Source: Burkholderia stabilis | Lineage (GTDB): Bacteria > Pseudomonadota > Gammaproteobacteria > Burkholderiales > Burkholderiaceae | Reading direction: 5' to 3' | DNA: 64,000 nt | Assembly (NCBI RefSeq): GCF_001742165.1 | Contig: NZ_CP016443.1 | Coordinates: 1,240,001-1,304,000 of the forward strand | Shown here: positions 53,554 through 64,000 of the stretch, one piece after another | How positions within the stretch are numbered: position 1 is the first letter of the stretch | Layout of the letters: the number at the start of each line of letters is the position of its first letter | The notes under the pieces: generated by a model | The model's input: only the letters and a program-made list of their open reading frames with translations | Told to the model about the DNA's origin: nothing | Database searches by the model: none | Position numbers and translations under genes: made by a program

Positions 53554-55060
53554 GGGTCGCTCCTCGCGTGCCGGCCGTGGCATGGGTCATGACCGTGTCG
53601 GGATCGATCTCGTCGCCTTCGAGCGTCGCCTCGATGCGGCCCTGCCGGAACACGGCGACGCGATCGCACATGCCGACGATTTCCGGCAGCTCGGACGAGA
53701 TCATGATGATGGCGTAGCCGCGCGCGGTGAGTTCGCGCATCAGCTCGTAGATTTCGGCTTTCGCGCCGACGTCGATGCCGCGTGTCGGCTCGTCGAAGAT
53801 CAGCACGGACGTGTGATGGTTCAGCCAGCGCGCGATCACGACCTTCTGCTGGTTGCCGCCGGACAGGGTCGCGACCTCGGTGTGGATCGACGGCGCCTTC
53901 ACGCCGACGCGCCGCATCACGTCGTGGGTCGTGCGCGCCTCGCCGCGCCGGTCGATCAGCCAGCGCATCGACCGGTACTTGCCGAGGTTGTTCAGCGAGA
54001 TGTTGTCGCGAATCGAAAACGACGTGACGAGCCCTTCCGTCTTGCGGCTTTCCGGCAGGATGCCGATGCCCGCGCGCAGCGCATCGGCCGGATCGGCGAG
54101 CTTCGCGGCCGTGCCGCACACGCGCACTTCCTTGCGATGCGCGCGCGTCGCGCCGATCACCGCGAGCGCCGTCTCCGTGCGCCCGGAGCCGACGAGCCCG
54201 GCGAAGCCGAGGATTTCGCCCGCATGCAGCGCGAAGCGGTTCACCGGGCCGCCGCGCTCGATCTGCAGCGCATCGACCTCGAGCACGGCCCGCGCATCGG
54301 CTGGCAGCGCCGGCTTCGGCGGAAAGCTGCTTTCGATCCGGCGGCCGACCATCATCCGCACGAGCTGTTCGACGTCCGTGCGCGCGACGTCGGTCGTCGC
54401 GACATACTGGCCGTCGCGCAGCACCGTGATGCGGTCGCACACCGCGAAGATCTCCTCGAGGTGATGCGAGATGAAGATCATCGCGACGCCCTGCCGCTTC
54501 AGCTCGCGCATGATCGCGAACAGGTGTTCGGCTTCGGCCGGCGTGAGCGTCGCGGTCGGCTCGTCGAGGATCAGGATGCGCGCGTCGAGCGACAGCGCCT
54601 TGCCGATCTCGACGAACTGCTGCTGCGCGACCGACAGCGTGCGGATCGGCGCGTCGAGATCGATCGACACGCCGAGCCGCGCGAAGATGCCGGCCGCCGC
54701 GCGGCGCATCCGCGTGCGGTCGCGCGCGCCCCAGCGGTTGCGCAGCTCGCGGCCGAGGAACAGGTTGTCGACGGCATCGAGATGCGGGATCAGGCTGAAC
54801 TCCTGGAACACGATGCCGACGCCCGCCGCGACCGCATCGTGATAGTCGGCGAATTGCCGCGCCGTGCCGTCGATCTCGATCGTGCCCGCATCCGGTTGAT
54901 GAATGCCGCAGAGGATCTTCATCAGCGTCGACTTGCCCGCGCCGTTCTCGCCGAGCAGCGCGTGAATCTCGCCGCGCGCGATCTCGAGATGAATGCCGGA
55001 CAGCGCCTTCACGCCCGGAAAGCTTTTCGTGATGTCGTTGAGCCTGAGTATCGTATCCAT
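53540..55060 (-). CDS. Sugar ABC transporter ATPase, RbsA type (two nucleotide-binding domains)
   Basis: The 506-residue protein has two ABC domains. The first has Walker [10 protein letters not shown], signature LSVAQQQ and Walker [10 protein letters not shown]. The second has a degenerate Walker A (GLVGSGRTE), signature LSGGNQQK and [10 protein letters not shown]. This arrangement is typical of RbsA/MglA. ATG at 55060 follows GGAGAGGCCG. Confidence 0.93.
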   Translation of the reverse strand: MDTILRLNDITKSFPGVKALSGIHLEIARGEIHALLGENGAGKSTLMKILCGIHQPDAGTIEIDGTARQFADYHDAVAAGVGIVFQEFSLIPHLDAVDNLFLGRELRNRWGARDRTRMRRAAAGIFARLGVSIDLDAPIRTLSVAQQQFVEIGKALSLDARILILDEPTATLTPAEAEHLFAIMRELKRQGVAMIFISHHLEEIFAVCDRITVLRDGQYVATTDVARTDVEQLVRMMVGRRIESSFPPKPALPADARAVLEVDALQIERGGPVNRFALHAGEILGFAGLVGSGRTETALAVIGATRAHRKEVRVCGTAAKLADPADALRAGIGILPESRKTEGLVTSFSIRDNISLNNLGKYRSMRWLIDRRGEARTTHDVMRRVGVKAPSIHTEVATLSGGNQQKVVIARWLNHHTSVLIFDEPTRGIDVGAKAEIYELMRELTARGYAIIMISSELPEIVGMCDRVAVFRQGRIEATLEGDEIDPDTVMTHATAGTRGATHEPA

Positions 55061-55119
55061 CGGCCTCTCCGTGAGAAGGGCGCCGTCCATGCCGCCCTTC
55101 GCGTCGCGTCGCGCGTCGT

Positions 55120-56061
55120 TCACCAGCTGAAACCCTTCGCGTTGCCGCGATCGACGACCTTCACGTCGACCGGGATCGCCTTCGGCACCGTCGCGCCCCA
55201 CTTGCGCGCAATCGCGATGCCGAGCGCGATGCGCACCTGGTCGGCCGGGAACTGCGCGGTCGTCTCGATGAACTTCGAGTTCGGCTTCTGGATGGCGGCG
55301 ATCGCCTCGGGCGCGCCGTCGACGCTCGTCAGCTTGATGTCCTTGCCGGAACCCTCGATCGCGGCGAGCGCGCCCATCGAGCCGCCGTCGTTCACGCTGA
55401 AGATGCCCTTGAGCTTCGGATGCGCGGAGATCAGGTTCTCCGTCACCGACAGCGCGGTCGCGCGCTCCTGCTTGCCGTTCTGCGTGTCGACGAGCTTCAC
55501 GTTCGGGAATTTCGCGAGCCCGGCCTTGCAGCCGCGCACGCGCTCGAGGATCGGCACGACCGGAATGCCGTCGAGGATCGCGACCTCGCCGCTGCCGCCG
55601 ATCGCCTTCGCGAGGTATTCGCACGACATCGCGCCCGCGTCGTAATTCTTCGAGCCGACGAACGAATCGACCGGGCCGTTCGCGTTTGCATCGACGGCCA
55701 CCACCACCGCGCCGGCCTTCTTCGCCTGCGTGATCGCCGACTGGATGCCGGTCGAATCGGTGGGGTTCACGAGCAGGATGTCGATCTTCTTCTGCAGCAT
55801 GTCCTCGACGTCGCTCACCTGCTTGCTGACGTCGTGATGCGCGTCGGTGACGACCACCTGCGCGCCGATCGATGCGGCCGCATCGTTCAGCGCCTTCTGC
55901 ATCGTCACGAAATACGGGTTGTTCAGCTCCTGGAACGTCATGCCGATCCGCAGCGGCGCGGCATGCGCGGCGGCGGGCAGCCACGCCGCGGCGGCGAGCG
56001 CGGCGACGGCCGCCATGCGGGCGGCGCGACGAGGGGAAGAAGCAGGCGATGCGTGCGTCAT
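55120..56061 (-). CDS. Periplasmic sugar-binding protein, RbsB type
   Basis: The 313-residue protein has a signal peptide (cleavage after AAHAA, about residue 35), [12 protein letters not shown] at the start of the mature part and [11 protein letters not shown] and LVNPTDSTG as in ribose/polyol-binding proteins. ATG follows GGAGACACCGTC. A pair of AraC-like direct repeats lies 107-137 bases upstream. Confidence 0.92.
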   Translation of the reverse strand: MTHASPASSPRRAARMAAVAALAAAAWLPAAAHAAPLRIGMTFQELNNPYFVTMQKALNDAAASIGAQVVVTDAHHDVSKQVSDVEDMLQKKIDILLVNPTDSTGIQSAITQAKKAGAVVVAVDANANGPVDSFVGSKNYDAGAMSCEYLAKAIGGSGEVAILDGIPVVPILERVRGCKAGLAKFPNVKLVDTQNGKQERATALSVTENLISAHPKLKGIFSVNDGGSMGALAAIEGSGKDIKLTSVDGAPEAIAAIQKPNSKFIETTAQFPADQVRIALGIAIARKWGATVPKAIPVDVKVVDRGNAKGFSW

Positions 56062-56166
56062 GACGGTGTCTCCGTTATCGGCCGGCGTTTGCGCGTCAGC
56101 GCTTGCTCCGGCGCCATGTGGGCCGCGGTGTGCGGCTTTTTCGTGGGTGAAGTCGCCCCTCGCGAC

Positions 56167-56198
56167 GTAAACGGCGCGATCGGCGGGGTAAAACGGCG
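56167..56198. promoter_or_regulatory. AraC-type direct repeats in the binding-protein promoter
   Basis: GTAAACGGCG (56167) and GTAAAACGGCG (56188) start 21 bases apart, two helical turns, in the gap between the AraC gene and the binding-protein gene. This is the usual spacing for AraC-family half-sites. Confidence 0.55.
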
Positions 56199-56229
56199 TG
56201 GAAAGTTCAGGCGGGCGGCGGCCCGGCGA

Positions 56230-57189
56230 TCATCCGGGTTGCGGCGCGAGTTCGGGCGCGCCGGGCGTCAGCACGCGCGGCGGCATCGGGTTGCCGGTGG
56301 GCGCCGCATGCAGCGCGAGTTCGCGGCTGCGTGCGTTCAGCCGCTGCAGCGTGCGGAATTCGGACGGCGCCATCCCCTTCACCGCGCGGAACTGGCGGTT
56401 GAAGTTCGATACGTTGTTGAAGCCGGCCTGGAAGCAGATGTCGGTGATGTTCGCGTCGTCGGCGAGCAGCATCTGGCATGCGGACTCGATGCGCAGCCGG
56501 TTCACGTACTGGACGAACGGCATGCCCGTCTGACGGTGGAACGCGCGCGAGAACGCGCTGATGCTCTGCCCGGTCAGTTGCGCGAGATCGGATTCGCGCA
56601 GCTCGGCCGCGAGGTTCTTGCCGATATACGACAGTGCGTGGCTGAGCCGCGTGGGCGTGACGTGAGCCTGGTCGTAAGCGGGGCTCGCGAGCAGCGTGCG
56701 TTCGGCCGCGCCGCAGAGCCGTTCGAGGATCGTCATGAACAGCGCGATGCGGCGCATGCCGTGCGCCGTCAGCAGCTCGTCGAACAGCGGCGCGATCGCG
56801 GCGCTCGTCTCGGCGTCGAAGCCGACGCCGCGTCGCGCGTCGTCGAGCAGCGCCTGCGCGTCGCGGCATTCGGGAAACGCGTCCATGCAACGGCGCACGA
56901 ACGCCGGATCGAACTGGATCACGAGGTTGCGGCACTCGACGGTTTCGCCTTCGGCCATGTCGCTGACCCAGTTGTGCGGCAGGTTCGGGCCGAGCAGCAC
57001 GAGATGACCGGGGCCGAACGAGCCGATGTGATCGCCGACGAAATACTTGCCGCGCGTCGCAACGATCAGGTGCAGTTCGAATTCGGGATGGAAATGCCAG
57101 CGGATCGTGCAGTACGGATAGCCGTGCGACCAGACCTTGAACGACTCGTCGCGTCGCACTTCGACCACTTCGAGATCGGGGTGCATCAT
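56230..57189 (-). CDS. AraC-family regulator of the polyol/sugar cluster
   Basis: The 319-residue protein has a cupin sensor domain (RWHFHPEFELHLIV, GPGHLVLLGPNLPHNW) and the AraC helix-turn-helix pair (ESDLAQLTGQSISAFSRAFH; FQAGFNNVSNFNRQFRAVKG), with a Pro-rich tail of about 35 residues. The first of two adjacent ATGs (57189) follows GGAGACGCCAAC. It is upstream of the ABC genes on the same strand. Confidence 0.9.
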   Translation of the reverse strand: MMHPDLEVVEVRRDESFKVWSHGYPYCTIRWHFHPEFELHLIVATRGKYFVGDHIGSFGPGHLVLLGPNLPHNWVSDMAEGETVECRNLVIQFDPAFVRRCMDAFPECRDAQALLDDARRGVGFDAETSAAIAPLFDELLTAHGMRRIALFMTILERLCGAAERTLLASPAYDQAHVTPTRLSHALSYIGKNLAAELRESDLAQLTGQSISAFSRAFHRQTGMPFVQYVNRLRIESACQMLLADDANITDICFQAGFNNVSNFNRQFRAVKGMAPSEFRTLQRLNARSRELALHAAPTGNPMPPRVLTPGAPELAPQPG

Positions 57190-57462
57190 GTTGGCGTCTC
57201 CATTCCCATGGTTTCCTGGCCGGCCTGCTCGGCTGTTCGCTCGTGCGCCGCGTGTCTCGCGCGGCGATGCGACCGGTCGCATGGGAAGCAATGTAGGTCG
57301 ATCGAGCGCGCGGCTCCACCAACTTTACGCCTGATTTTCGATACTTTTTTGCGCTTTCCGGCCGAAAACGGCGCCGGATGGCAAATTTGGGCAGCGCGGA
57401 ACACGCGGGACGGACACCCGGCGGCCGGCCGCCGGGCCCGTGGGAAAGGCCGGTGCCGGCGA

Positions 57463-58410
57463 TTACGCGGCCGCGTGCTCGCGCGCCGTCCGCACCTCGT
57501 ACGCTTTCAGGTGGTTGTATGCGATCCGCAGCAGCGACAGTGCGTCGTCCGCCTGCGGGTCGCGGCGCGCGAGCAGGTCGCCGATCACGTGATCGGCTTC
57601 GACGCGCGCATGGTTCTCGACGTCGCGCAGCATCGACGCGGTCAGCGGCGACGGTGTCAGCACCATCCGCTGCATCCGCTCAATCGCCGCCGGGTCGGGC
57701 CGGTGGCCGTTGTGTTCGGCGATTGCGCTGCATTCGCCGAGCATCGTCTCGAGCAGGCGGCGGCCGTCCGGCGCGGCGAGAATGTCGCCGACCGAGCCGC
57801 GGAACAGCGACGTGCTCGCGGCGAGCGTCGCGAGGAATACCCACTTCTCCCACATCCGCGCGGCGATGTCGTCGCTGAGCGTCGCGTCGAAACCCGCGCC
57901 GCCGAACACGTCGGCCACCGCGCGCACGCGCGGCGACTCGCCGCCGGCGAGTTCGCCGAACGACAGCCCGGCCGTGTCGTTCAGGTGCACGATGCGCTGC
58001 TCGCGATCGAGCGTCGCCGCGATCACGCACAGCCCGCCCAGCACCTGCGTGGCGCCGAACCGCTCGCGCAGCACGTCGAGGTGGCGCATCCCGTTGAGCA
58101 TCGGCAGGATCAGCGTGTCTTGCCCGACGAACGGCGCGAACGAGAGAATCGCGTCGTCGAGGCTGTACGCCTTGCAGCTCAGCAGCACGAGATCGAACGG
58201 CGCGACGCCGGCACCCGCATCGCTCGCGCGCACGGTCTGCACGTTCGCGAGCGTCAGGTCGCCGCGCGGGCTGCGGATCAGCAGCCCGTCGCGCGCGAGT
58301 GCGGCCGCGCGGCCGTCGCGCACCAGGAACGTCACGTCGCGCCCCGCCGCGGCCAGCCGGCCGCCGAAATAACCGCCGACCGCGCCGGCCCCCACCACCA
58401 GAATTCGCAT
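57463..58410 (-). CDS. panE: Ketopantoate reductase-like (PanE/ApbA) oxidoreductase
   Basis: The 315-residue protein has the NADP-binding GAGAVGGYFGGRL, SCKAYSLDDA with the conserved Lys, PMLNGMRHLD, and WEKWVFLATLAAST at the catalytic region. It may reduce ketopantoate in pantothenate synthesis or a related 2-oxoacid; several paralogs usually occur. ATG at 58410 follows GAAAGGAGGCAACG. Confidence 0.85.
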   Translation of the reverse strand: MRILVVGAGAVGGYFGGRLAAAGRDVTFLVRDGRAAALARDGLLIRSPRGDLTLANVQTVRASDAGAGVAPFDLVLLSCKAYSLDDAILSFAPFVGQDTLILPMLNGMRHLDVLRERFGATQVLGGLCVIAATLDREQRIVHLNDTAGLSFGELAGGESPRVRAVADVFGGAGFDATLSDDIAARMWEKWVFLATLAASTSLFRGSVGDILAAPDGRRLLETMLGECSAIAEHNGHRPDPAAIERMQRMVLTPSPLTASMLRDVENHARVEADHVIGDLLARRDPQADDALSLLRIAYNHLKAYEVRTAREHAAA

Positions 58411-58504
58411 CGTTGCCTCCTTTCGGTTCCATTCAGCGCCGTGCCGCCGCCCGCCCGGGCGCCCGGCGCGCACGCAATCGCCCCGACAGTATAGCGACCC
58501 CGTT

Positions 58505-58518
58505 TATGCATATGCATA
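58505..58518. promoter_or_regulatory. 14-bp perfect palindrome between divergent genes
   Basis: TATGCATATGCATA in the 253-base divergent region between panE and the chemoreceptor gene. It is AT-rich in a very GC-rich area. It may be an operator or a -10 region; no regulator is adjacent. Confidence 0.35.
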
Positions 58519-58663
58519 GATACCCGTATCGGCGTCGAAGGCATTGGCGGCTGCGCCGCTCCATAGGGATTACCCGCCTACGGCAACCCGCGTCGCGCGC
58601 CGTCAAGACACTTATCCCGTCACGCCGCACCGGCGAGCTTCCTCGACTGACCGACCACACACC

Positions 58664-60217
58664 ATGCGCAACCTTTCCCTGAATCAGAAACTCGCCTCGA
58701 TGATCGTCATCCTGTGGCTCGGCCTGCTCGTGATCGCCGGGCTCGGCGCATGGCAGACACGCGCCTCGATGATCGCGGACCGCCGCGACCAGCTCGCGTC
58801 GCTGGTCGCGCAGGCCGCCAGCGTGACCGACCATTACTACAAGCTGTCGCAGCAGAACGCGATGCCGGAAGCCGACGCGAAGCAGAAGGCGCTCGAAGCG
58901 ATCGCCGCGATGCGCTACGGCGCCGACGGCTACATCTCGGTCAACGACTCGAAACCCGTGATCGTGATGCATCCGATCAAGGCCGATCTCAACGGCAAGG
59001 ACGTGTCGAATTTCACCGATCCGAACGGCAAGCACCTGTTCGTCGAGATCGTGAAGGCCGGCAACCTGGAAGGCGGCAAGGGTTTCGTCGAGTATCTGTG
59101 GCCGAAGCCGGGCGCCGACAAGCCTCAGGAAAAGATCAGCGCCGTGCAGCGCTTCGCGCCGTGGGACTGGTATCTCGTGACGGGCATGTACATGAACGAC
59201 GTGCGCTCGGCCGTGCTCGCGAGCATCGGCCGCTGGCTCGCGATGACGGCCGTGCTCGGCGCGCTCGCGACCGCCGTGATGGTGCTGGTGCTGAGGAGCG
59301 TGCGCGCGAACCTCGGCGGCGAGCTCGAAGTCGCGCTCGACGCCGCGCAGCGCATCGCGCAGGGCGACCTGACCGCACGCGTCACCGTGAAGCACGACGA
59401 TCGCGGCAGCCTGCTGCATGCGCTGCACACGATGCAGGGCGGGCTGATCGACATGGTGTCGCGCGTGCGGATGGGCACGGAGAACATCAACGTCGGCGCG
59501 AGCGAAATCGCGGCCGGCAACACGGACCTGTCGCAGCGCACCGAGGAACAGGCGGCCGCGCTCGTGCAGACCGCGTCGAGCATGGACCAGATGACCGCGA
59601 ACGTGAAGCAGAACGCGGACAGCGCCGCGCAGGCCGCATCGCTCGCAAGCCAGGCCGCGCAGGTCGCGACACGCGGCAGCGAGGTGGTCGACGACGTGGT
59701 GCGCACGATGAACGAGATCACCGACCGTTCGCACAAGATCGGCGACATCATCGGCGTGATCGACGGCATCGCGTTCCAGACCAACATCCTCGCGCTGAAC
59801 GCGGCCGTCGAAGCCGCGCGCGCGGGCGAACAGGGCCGCGGCTTCGCGGTGGTCGCGGCCGAAGTGCGCTCGCTCGCGCAACGCTCGGCGACGGCCGCCA
59901 AGGAGATCAAGTCGCTGATCGTGTCGTCGAACGAGACCGTCGAACACGGCGCGGCGCTCGTCACGAATGCCGGCGAGACGATGGCCGAGCTCGTGCAGTC
60001 GGTGCGGCGCGTGAACGAGATCCTCGACGAAATCAGCCACGCGTCGCGCGAGCAAAGCGCGGGGATCGAGCAGGTCAATCGCGCGGTGGGCGAGATGGAC
60101 CAGGTCACGCAGCAGAACGCGGCGCTCGTCGAAGAGGCCGCGGCCGCCGCGCATTCGCTGCGCGATCAGGCCGAGGCGCTGCGCGACGCCGTCACGCGGT
60201 TCGCGTTGCCGGCCTGA
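58664..60217 (+). CDS. Methyl-accepting chemotaxis protein with single Cache domain
   Basis: The 517-residue receptor has helix 1 at about 10-30, a periplasmic sCache_2 domain (about 35-185; [33 protein letters not shown]), helix 2 at about 188-210, HAMP and a signalling hairpin with [20 protein letters not shown]. The hairpin length fits the 36H/40H-type group and no C-terminal CheR-binding pentapeptide is seen. The ligand may be a small organic acid, as for other sCache receptors. Confidence 0.92.
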   Translation: MRNLSLNQKLASMIVILWLGLLVIAGLGAWQTRASMIADRRDQLASLVAQAASVTDHYYKLSQQNAMPEADAKQKALEAIAAMRYGADGYISVNDSKPVIVMHPIKADLNGKDVSNFTDPNGKHLFVEIVKAGNLEGGKGFVEYLWPKPGADKPQEKISAVQRFAPWDWYLVTGMYMNDVRSAVLASIGRWLAMTAVLGALATAVMVLVLRSVRANLGGELEVALDAAQRIAQGDLTARVTVKHDDRGSLLHALHTMQGGLIDMVSRVRMGTENINVGASEIAAGNTDLSQRTEEQAAALVQTASSMDQMTANVKQNADSAAQAASLASQAAQVATRGSEVVDDVVRTMNEITDRSHKIGDIIGVIDGIAFQTNILALNAAVEAARAGEQGRGFAVVAAEVRSLAQRSATAAKEIKSLIVSSNETVEHGAALVTNAGETMAELVQSVRRVNEILDEISHASREQSAGIEQVNRAVGEMDQVTQQNAALVEEAAAAAHSLRDQAEALRDAVTRFALPA

Positions 60218-60242
60218 CGGCGCCGGCGCGGCGCCGGCGGGC

Positions 60243-60920
60243 TCACACCGCGCCGCCGGCCCGCGACGCGGCCGTGATGGTGCCGAGCCCCAGCCCCGCC
60301 GCCCGCTGGATCAGCTCGACGTCGTTGTTCGCGCCGAGCTTCTTCATCGCGCTGATCTTCTGCGCACTGACCGTCTGCTTGCCCTTGTTCAGGCGCTGCG
60401 CGATCGCCTTGATCGGCTCGCCCGACAGATACAGGCGGATTACCTCGATCTCGCGCGCCGACAGCTTCACGGGCGCGTGGTCGTGCTCGCCGAACGCGTC
60501 GACGGCGCGCCGCACGCGCGGCGACAGGTAACGCCCGCCGCTGTAGCTCGAATGGATCGCCGTGACGATATGGCCGACTTCGTCGAACTTGCTGACGATG
60601 CTCACGCGCTCCGTCGCGAGGATCGACCGGAAGATCAGCGGGTTCTCGTTGGCGACCAGCGCGACGATCCCGGCGCTCGGGCGCATGCGCCGCAGCCAGT
60701 CGAACAGCGCGAGGCCGTCCATCTGCTCGTCGCCGCGCATCGAATAGTCGATCAGCACGATGTCGCAGTCGACGCCGCCAAGCGACGCGACCAGCTCGGC
60801 CGCACTCCGGTAGACCGCGACGAGCTCGATCGCGCAGGCGCTGCCGGCGATCTGCTCGATGCCGGCCAGCGTCAACGGCCAGTCGTACGCGAAGACGATG
60901 CGAACATTGAATTTCCTCAT
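60243..60920 (-). CDS. NarL/FixJ-family response regulator (RcsB-like), orphan
   Basis: The 225-residue protein has a receiver domain with phosphoacceptor Asp58 (IVLIDYSM) and a LuxR-type helix-turn-helix at the C-terminus (LSAREIEVIRLYLSGEPIKAIAQRL). The acidic pair near the N-terminus reads AYDWP, with only one Asp, so phosphorylation chemistry may be altered. The overall form resembles RcsB. No kinase gene is adjacent. A perfect inverted repeat lies 73 bases upstream. Confidence 0.88.
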   Translation of the reverse strand: MRKFNVRIVFAYDWPLTLAGIEQIAGSACAIELVAVYRSAAELVASLGGVDCDIVLIDYSMRGDEQMDGLALFDWLRRMRPSAGIVALVANENPLIFRSILATERVSIVSKFDEVGHIVTAIHSSYSGGRYLSPRVRRAVDAFGEHDHAPVKLSAREIEVIRLYLSGEPIKAIAQRLNKGKQTVSAQKISAMKKLGANNDVELIQRAAGLGLGTITAASRAGGAV

Positions 60921-61329
60921 GCGCAGTTCCAGGTGGTTCGCCGGCCGCACGGTGCGGAACGCGCGCGGCCGGTTTGGCGTTGAAAGGACATTCAGGCTAT
61001 TTTTAGCCTGAGAGTCGATTCTATGGAGCCGCGCGCGGACGGGATATCGGACGGCATATGGATCGGCCGCCAGGGGCGTAATACAAGTTTGATAATTGCC
61101 CCGGTTCGACCGGCCGCGACCGGCGGCCGGCACCCGCCGGCATCGGCCGGAAGGCCGGGCTTGCGCGCCGCGCGGGCCACGCGGCCGGCCAGCAGGTAAA
61201 ATTGCGGCCTTTGCATGCCATTCCGGGCGACCGGCGGCGGGCGACCGGCAGCGAGCGACGCGCCGATGCCGGCCGCGTGCCGCCGTTGTTTCGCCGGCTG
61301 CCCGTCGCCCCGTACTTCCCACTTTCCCC
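60921..61329. other. Intergenic region between divergent genes, with an inverted repeat
   Basis: This 409-base region holds the promoters of the response regulator and of the conserved gene at 61330. The only clear element is the inverted repeat at 60993-61010; the remainder is a GC-rich stretch with CCGG-rich short repeats around 61100-61190. No gene is seen. Confidence 0.5.
60993..61010. promoter_or_regulatory. CAGGCTA-TTTT-TAGCCTG inverted repeat
   Basis: Perfect 7-bp arms with a 4-bp spacer, 73-90 bases upstream of the response regulator start. It may be an operator, possibly for autoregulation. Confidence 0.5.
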
Positions 61330-61821
61330 ATGACCGAATCCGATCTGCAATCCGACGACACCGCCATCCACGAAGACGGCCTCTGGCGCGACAACGGCTG
61401 GACGGCCCGCATCATCAAGAACGAAGACGACGACGGCTGGGCCGTCGAGATGATCAAGGACGGCGAGTCCGAGCCCGCGCTCGTCGGGCCGTGGACCATG
61501 GGCCGCGACAAGAAGAACCCGAAGCCGATGGACGCGAACGCGTTCCGCACGCTCGTGAAGACCGCGACCGAGGTGCTGATGCGCCACGAGCAGCAGCGGC
61601 GCGCGATGCTGCACAAGGAAGTGACGGTCCAGGGCGAGGACGAACAGGACGTGTCGGTGACGCTCGACATCGTGCCGGACGAATTCGAGCCGTACGCGCA
61701 GCTCAAGGCATTCGATCCGTACGGCGAGCTGCTGGCCGAAGCGAAGGTATCGGCCGGCTTCAAGCTGAGCAAGGCCAGCGCCGAGCGCTGGATCGCATCG
61801 GGCTTCGAGCGGCCGGCCTGA
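61330..61821 (+). CDS. Conserved hypothetical protein
   Basis: The 163-residue protein is soluble and acidic, with WRDNGWTARIIKNEDDDGWAVEM near the N-terminus, a Lys-rich KKNPKPMDANAFRTLVKTATEVL and a C-terminal part with FKLSKASAERWIASGF. No signal peptide or helix is seen. Even codon bias supports a real gene, but I know no function. Confidence 0.75.
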   Translation: MTESDLQSDDTAIHEDGLWRDNGWTARIIKNEDDDGWAVEMIKDGESEPALVGPWTMGRDKKNPKPMDANAFRTLVKTATEVLMRHEQQRRAMLHKEVTVQGEDEQDVSVTLDIVPDEFEPYAQLKAFDPYGELLAEAKVSAGFKLSKASAERWIASGFERPA

Positions 61822-61837
61822 GCACGCTCCGCCGCGA

Positions 61838-62422
61838 TCAGGCGCCGGCGCCCTGCCGCGCGCGCCGCAGCCGGCGCTCCGCCAGCTTGCGCCGCACGAA
61901 CTGCTCGAACTGCTGCGTCGCGACTTCCGGATCGCGCGCGGCCAGCCCGAACGCGTTGCGCGCGAGCTGAATCGGCGTCAGCACGACGCCCCACGGCAAT
62001 CCCCACCAGCCGAGCGCGGCCGACGCGAGCAGCGCGAGCGCCTGCTTCTTGCGGCCGCAGCGGCGGCAGCACACGTGGCGCCGCGTCGCCCAGCGCGTGA
62101 CGAACACCAGCGACACGACGCGATGCGACGCATGAACGTCGACCGGCCGCCCTTCGCGCAGGCAGATCGGACACGGCCCGTACCGCCAGTCGTCGACGTA
62201 CTGCCTGACCTTCGCGTCCGGCACCCGCTCCGCCTCGACGACGATCGGATGCGCGTGCGCGCACGCCGCGCTGCAATAGCGGCGGCCGTCGATCGACTGC
62301 CCGCCGACCAGCAACGTCCTGCCGCAGTGACTGCACTCTGCCACGATAACCTCGGATAAACGTGATGCGCCGCGTGCCGGCCGCGCGGGCGCATCGCTGC
62401 GCCGGCGGTCCGGACGGGTCAT
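61838..62422 (-). CDS. Zinc-ribbon protein of unknown function with one membrane segment
   Basis: The 194-residue protein has several CxxC pairs (CSHCG, YCSAAC, CPIC, CRRCG) that probably hold two or three zinc ions, and a hydrophobic stretch at about 130-150 (ALALLASAALGWWGLPWGVV). It resembles uncharacterised zinc-ribbon membrane proteins. ATG at 62422 was chosen as the first in frame; the gene lies 51 bases after the sigma-54 activator gene on the same strand. Confidence 0.68.
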   Translation of the reverse strand: MTRPDRRRSDAPARPARGASRLSEVIVAECSHCGRTLLVGGQSIDGRRYCSAACAHAHPIVVEAERVPDAKVRQYVDDWRYGPCPICLREGRPVDVHASHRVVSLVFVTRWATRRHVCCRRCGRKKQALALLASAALGWWGLPWGVVLTPIQLARNAFGLAARDPEVATQQFEQFVRRKLAERRLRRARQGAGA

Positions 62423-62473
62423 TTCATGTCTTAACGGCTGCCGCCGCGCGGTCTTGAGCCGATGCGCGGCGCG

Positions 62474-63841
<1,368 letters not shown>

Positions 63842-64000
63842 GCCTGCATCCTGCTCGACATCCTGCGGGCCTGACAGCCTGATCTGGCAGCAATAGTTCA
63901 CGATGGCCTCGCCGCGTAGGGTTGTATCTCGGACCGGTCGTTGCCGGGCGGCGTGCGGCGGGACTCCGTGGTCTCGCGGCGCAGCGCCGGCCCGTCCTCG

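Noticed and set aside
55420..58494. 1024-codon plus-strand frame across the binding-protein, AraC and panE genes
   Set aside because: Shadow frame; the minus-strand genes carry full domain signatures.
60218..60242. GC-rich stem between the chemoreceptor and response regulator stops as a terminator
   Set aside because: The stem is possible but no T-run follows on either strand.

Overview
The window looks like part of a secondary chromosome of a Burkholderia, most likely the B. cepacia complex. G+C is very high and GC-rich third codon positions give long antisense open frames. Gene content is dominated by catabolic clusters, regulators (LysR, AraC, LuxR, two-component) and transporters. Several families typical of Burkholderiales are present: Phe-terminated porin, PiuA/Sel1/PiuC iron module, CreBCD, entericidin. 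This assignment rests on gene content and composition, not a database search. No rRNA, tRNA, insertion sequence, prophage or CRISPR array was seen.

Layout. 1-1.5 kb: start of a sugar ABC importer operon behind a perfect palindromic operator. 1.6-10.1 kb: an amine-type catabolic cluster (porin, AraC regulator, DUF3156 protein, APC permease, class III aminotransferase, aldehyde dehydrogenase, LuxR regulator) whose four promoter regions share one 15-bp direct-repeat site. 10.3-16.6 kb: zinc metallopeptidase, then an uncharacterised cluster (SDR, LysR with a Lys/Pro/Ala tail, DUF4286-like protein, MHS transporter, DUF2848 protein). 16.6-23.9 kb: RtcB RNA ligase behind a terminator-like leader hairpin, an epimerase, two LysR regulators, a DHA2 exporter, a Cys-rich small protein and a RidA protein. 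24-27.7 kb: creB-creC-creD with a five-unit array of 11-bp-phased CreB-like boxes before creD.

27.7-34.8 kb: SDR, sterol-desaturase-type hydroxylase, then an envelope-related group. That group contains a secreted Gly/Ser/Thr protein with three 55-residue C-x4-C repeats, a frame-shifted Pro-rich continuation, a degenerate EF-hand protein, an OmpR/EnvZ-type two-component system and a frame-shifted DUF4410 lipoprotein. A 10-bp-phased direct repeat occurs four times around this group and is the best candidate for the system's operator. 34.8-42.3 kb: heptamer microsatellite, DapB-like protein, MoaE/MoaF-like pair with an AraC regulator, DMT exporter, small membrane protein, entericidin, and an aspartate carbamoyltransferase with an N-terminal helix-turn-helix directly behind a perfect 21-bp palindrome.

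42.3-48 kb: two PIN-domain toxin-antitoxin modules flank a ferric-siderophore receptor/Sel1/PiuC operon. 48-58.4 kb: MobA-like protein, a small Pro-rich protein, then a seven-gene polyol or sugar utilisation cluster (AraC regulator, RbsBAC-type ABC importer, zinc dehydrogenase, FGGY kinase, SDR) and a ketopantoate reductase-like enzyme. 58.6-63.9 kb: chemoreceptor, orphan NarL-type response regulator, two conserved hypotheticals and a sigma-54 activator of the VpsR type.

The genes work mainly as self-contained uptake-plus-catabolism units, each with its own regulator. The strongest candidates for undescribed biology are the 28.5-34.8 kb envelope system, the DNA-binding carbamoyltransferase with its palindrome, and the shared-operator amine regulon.
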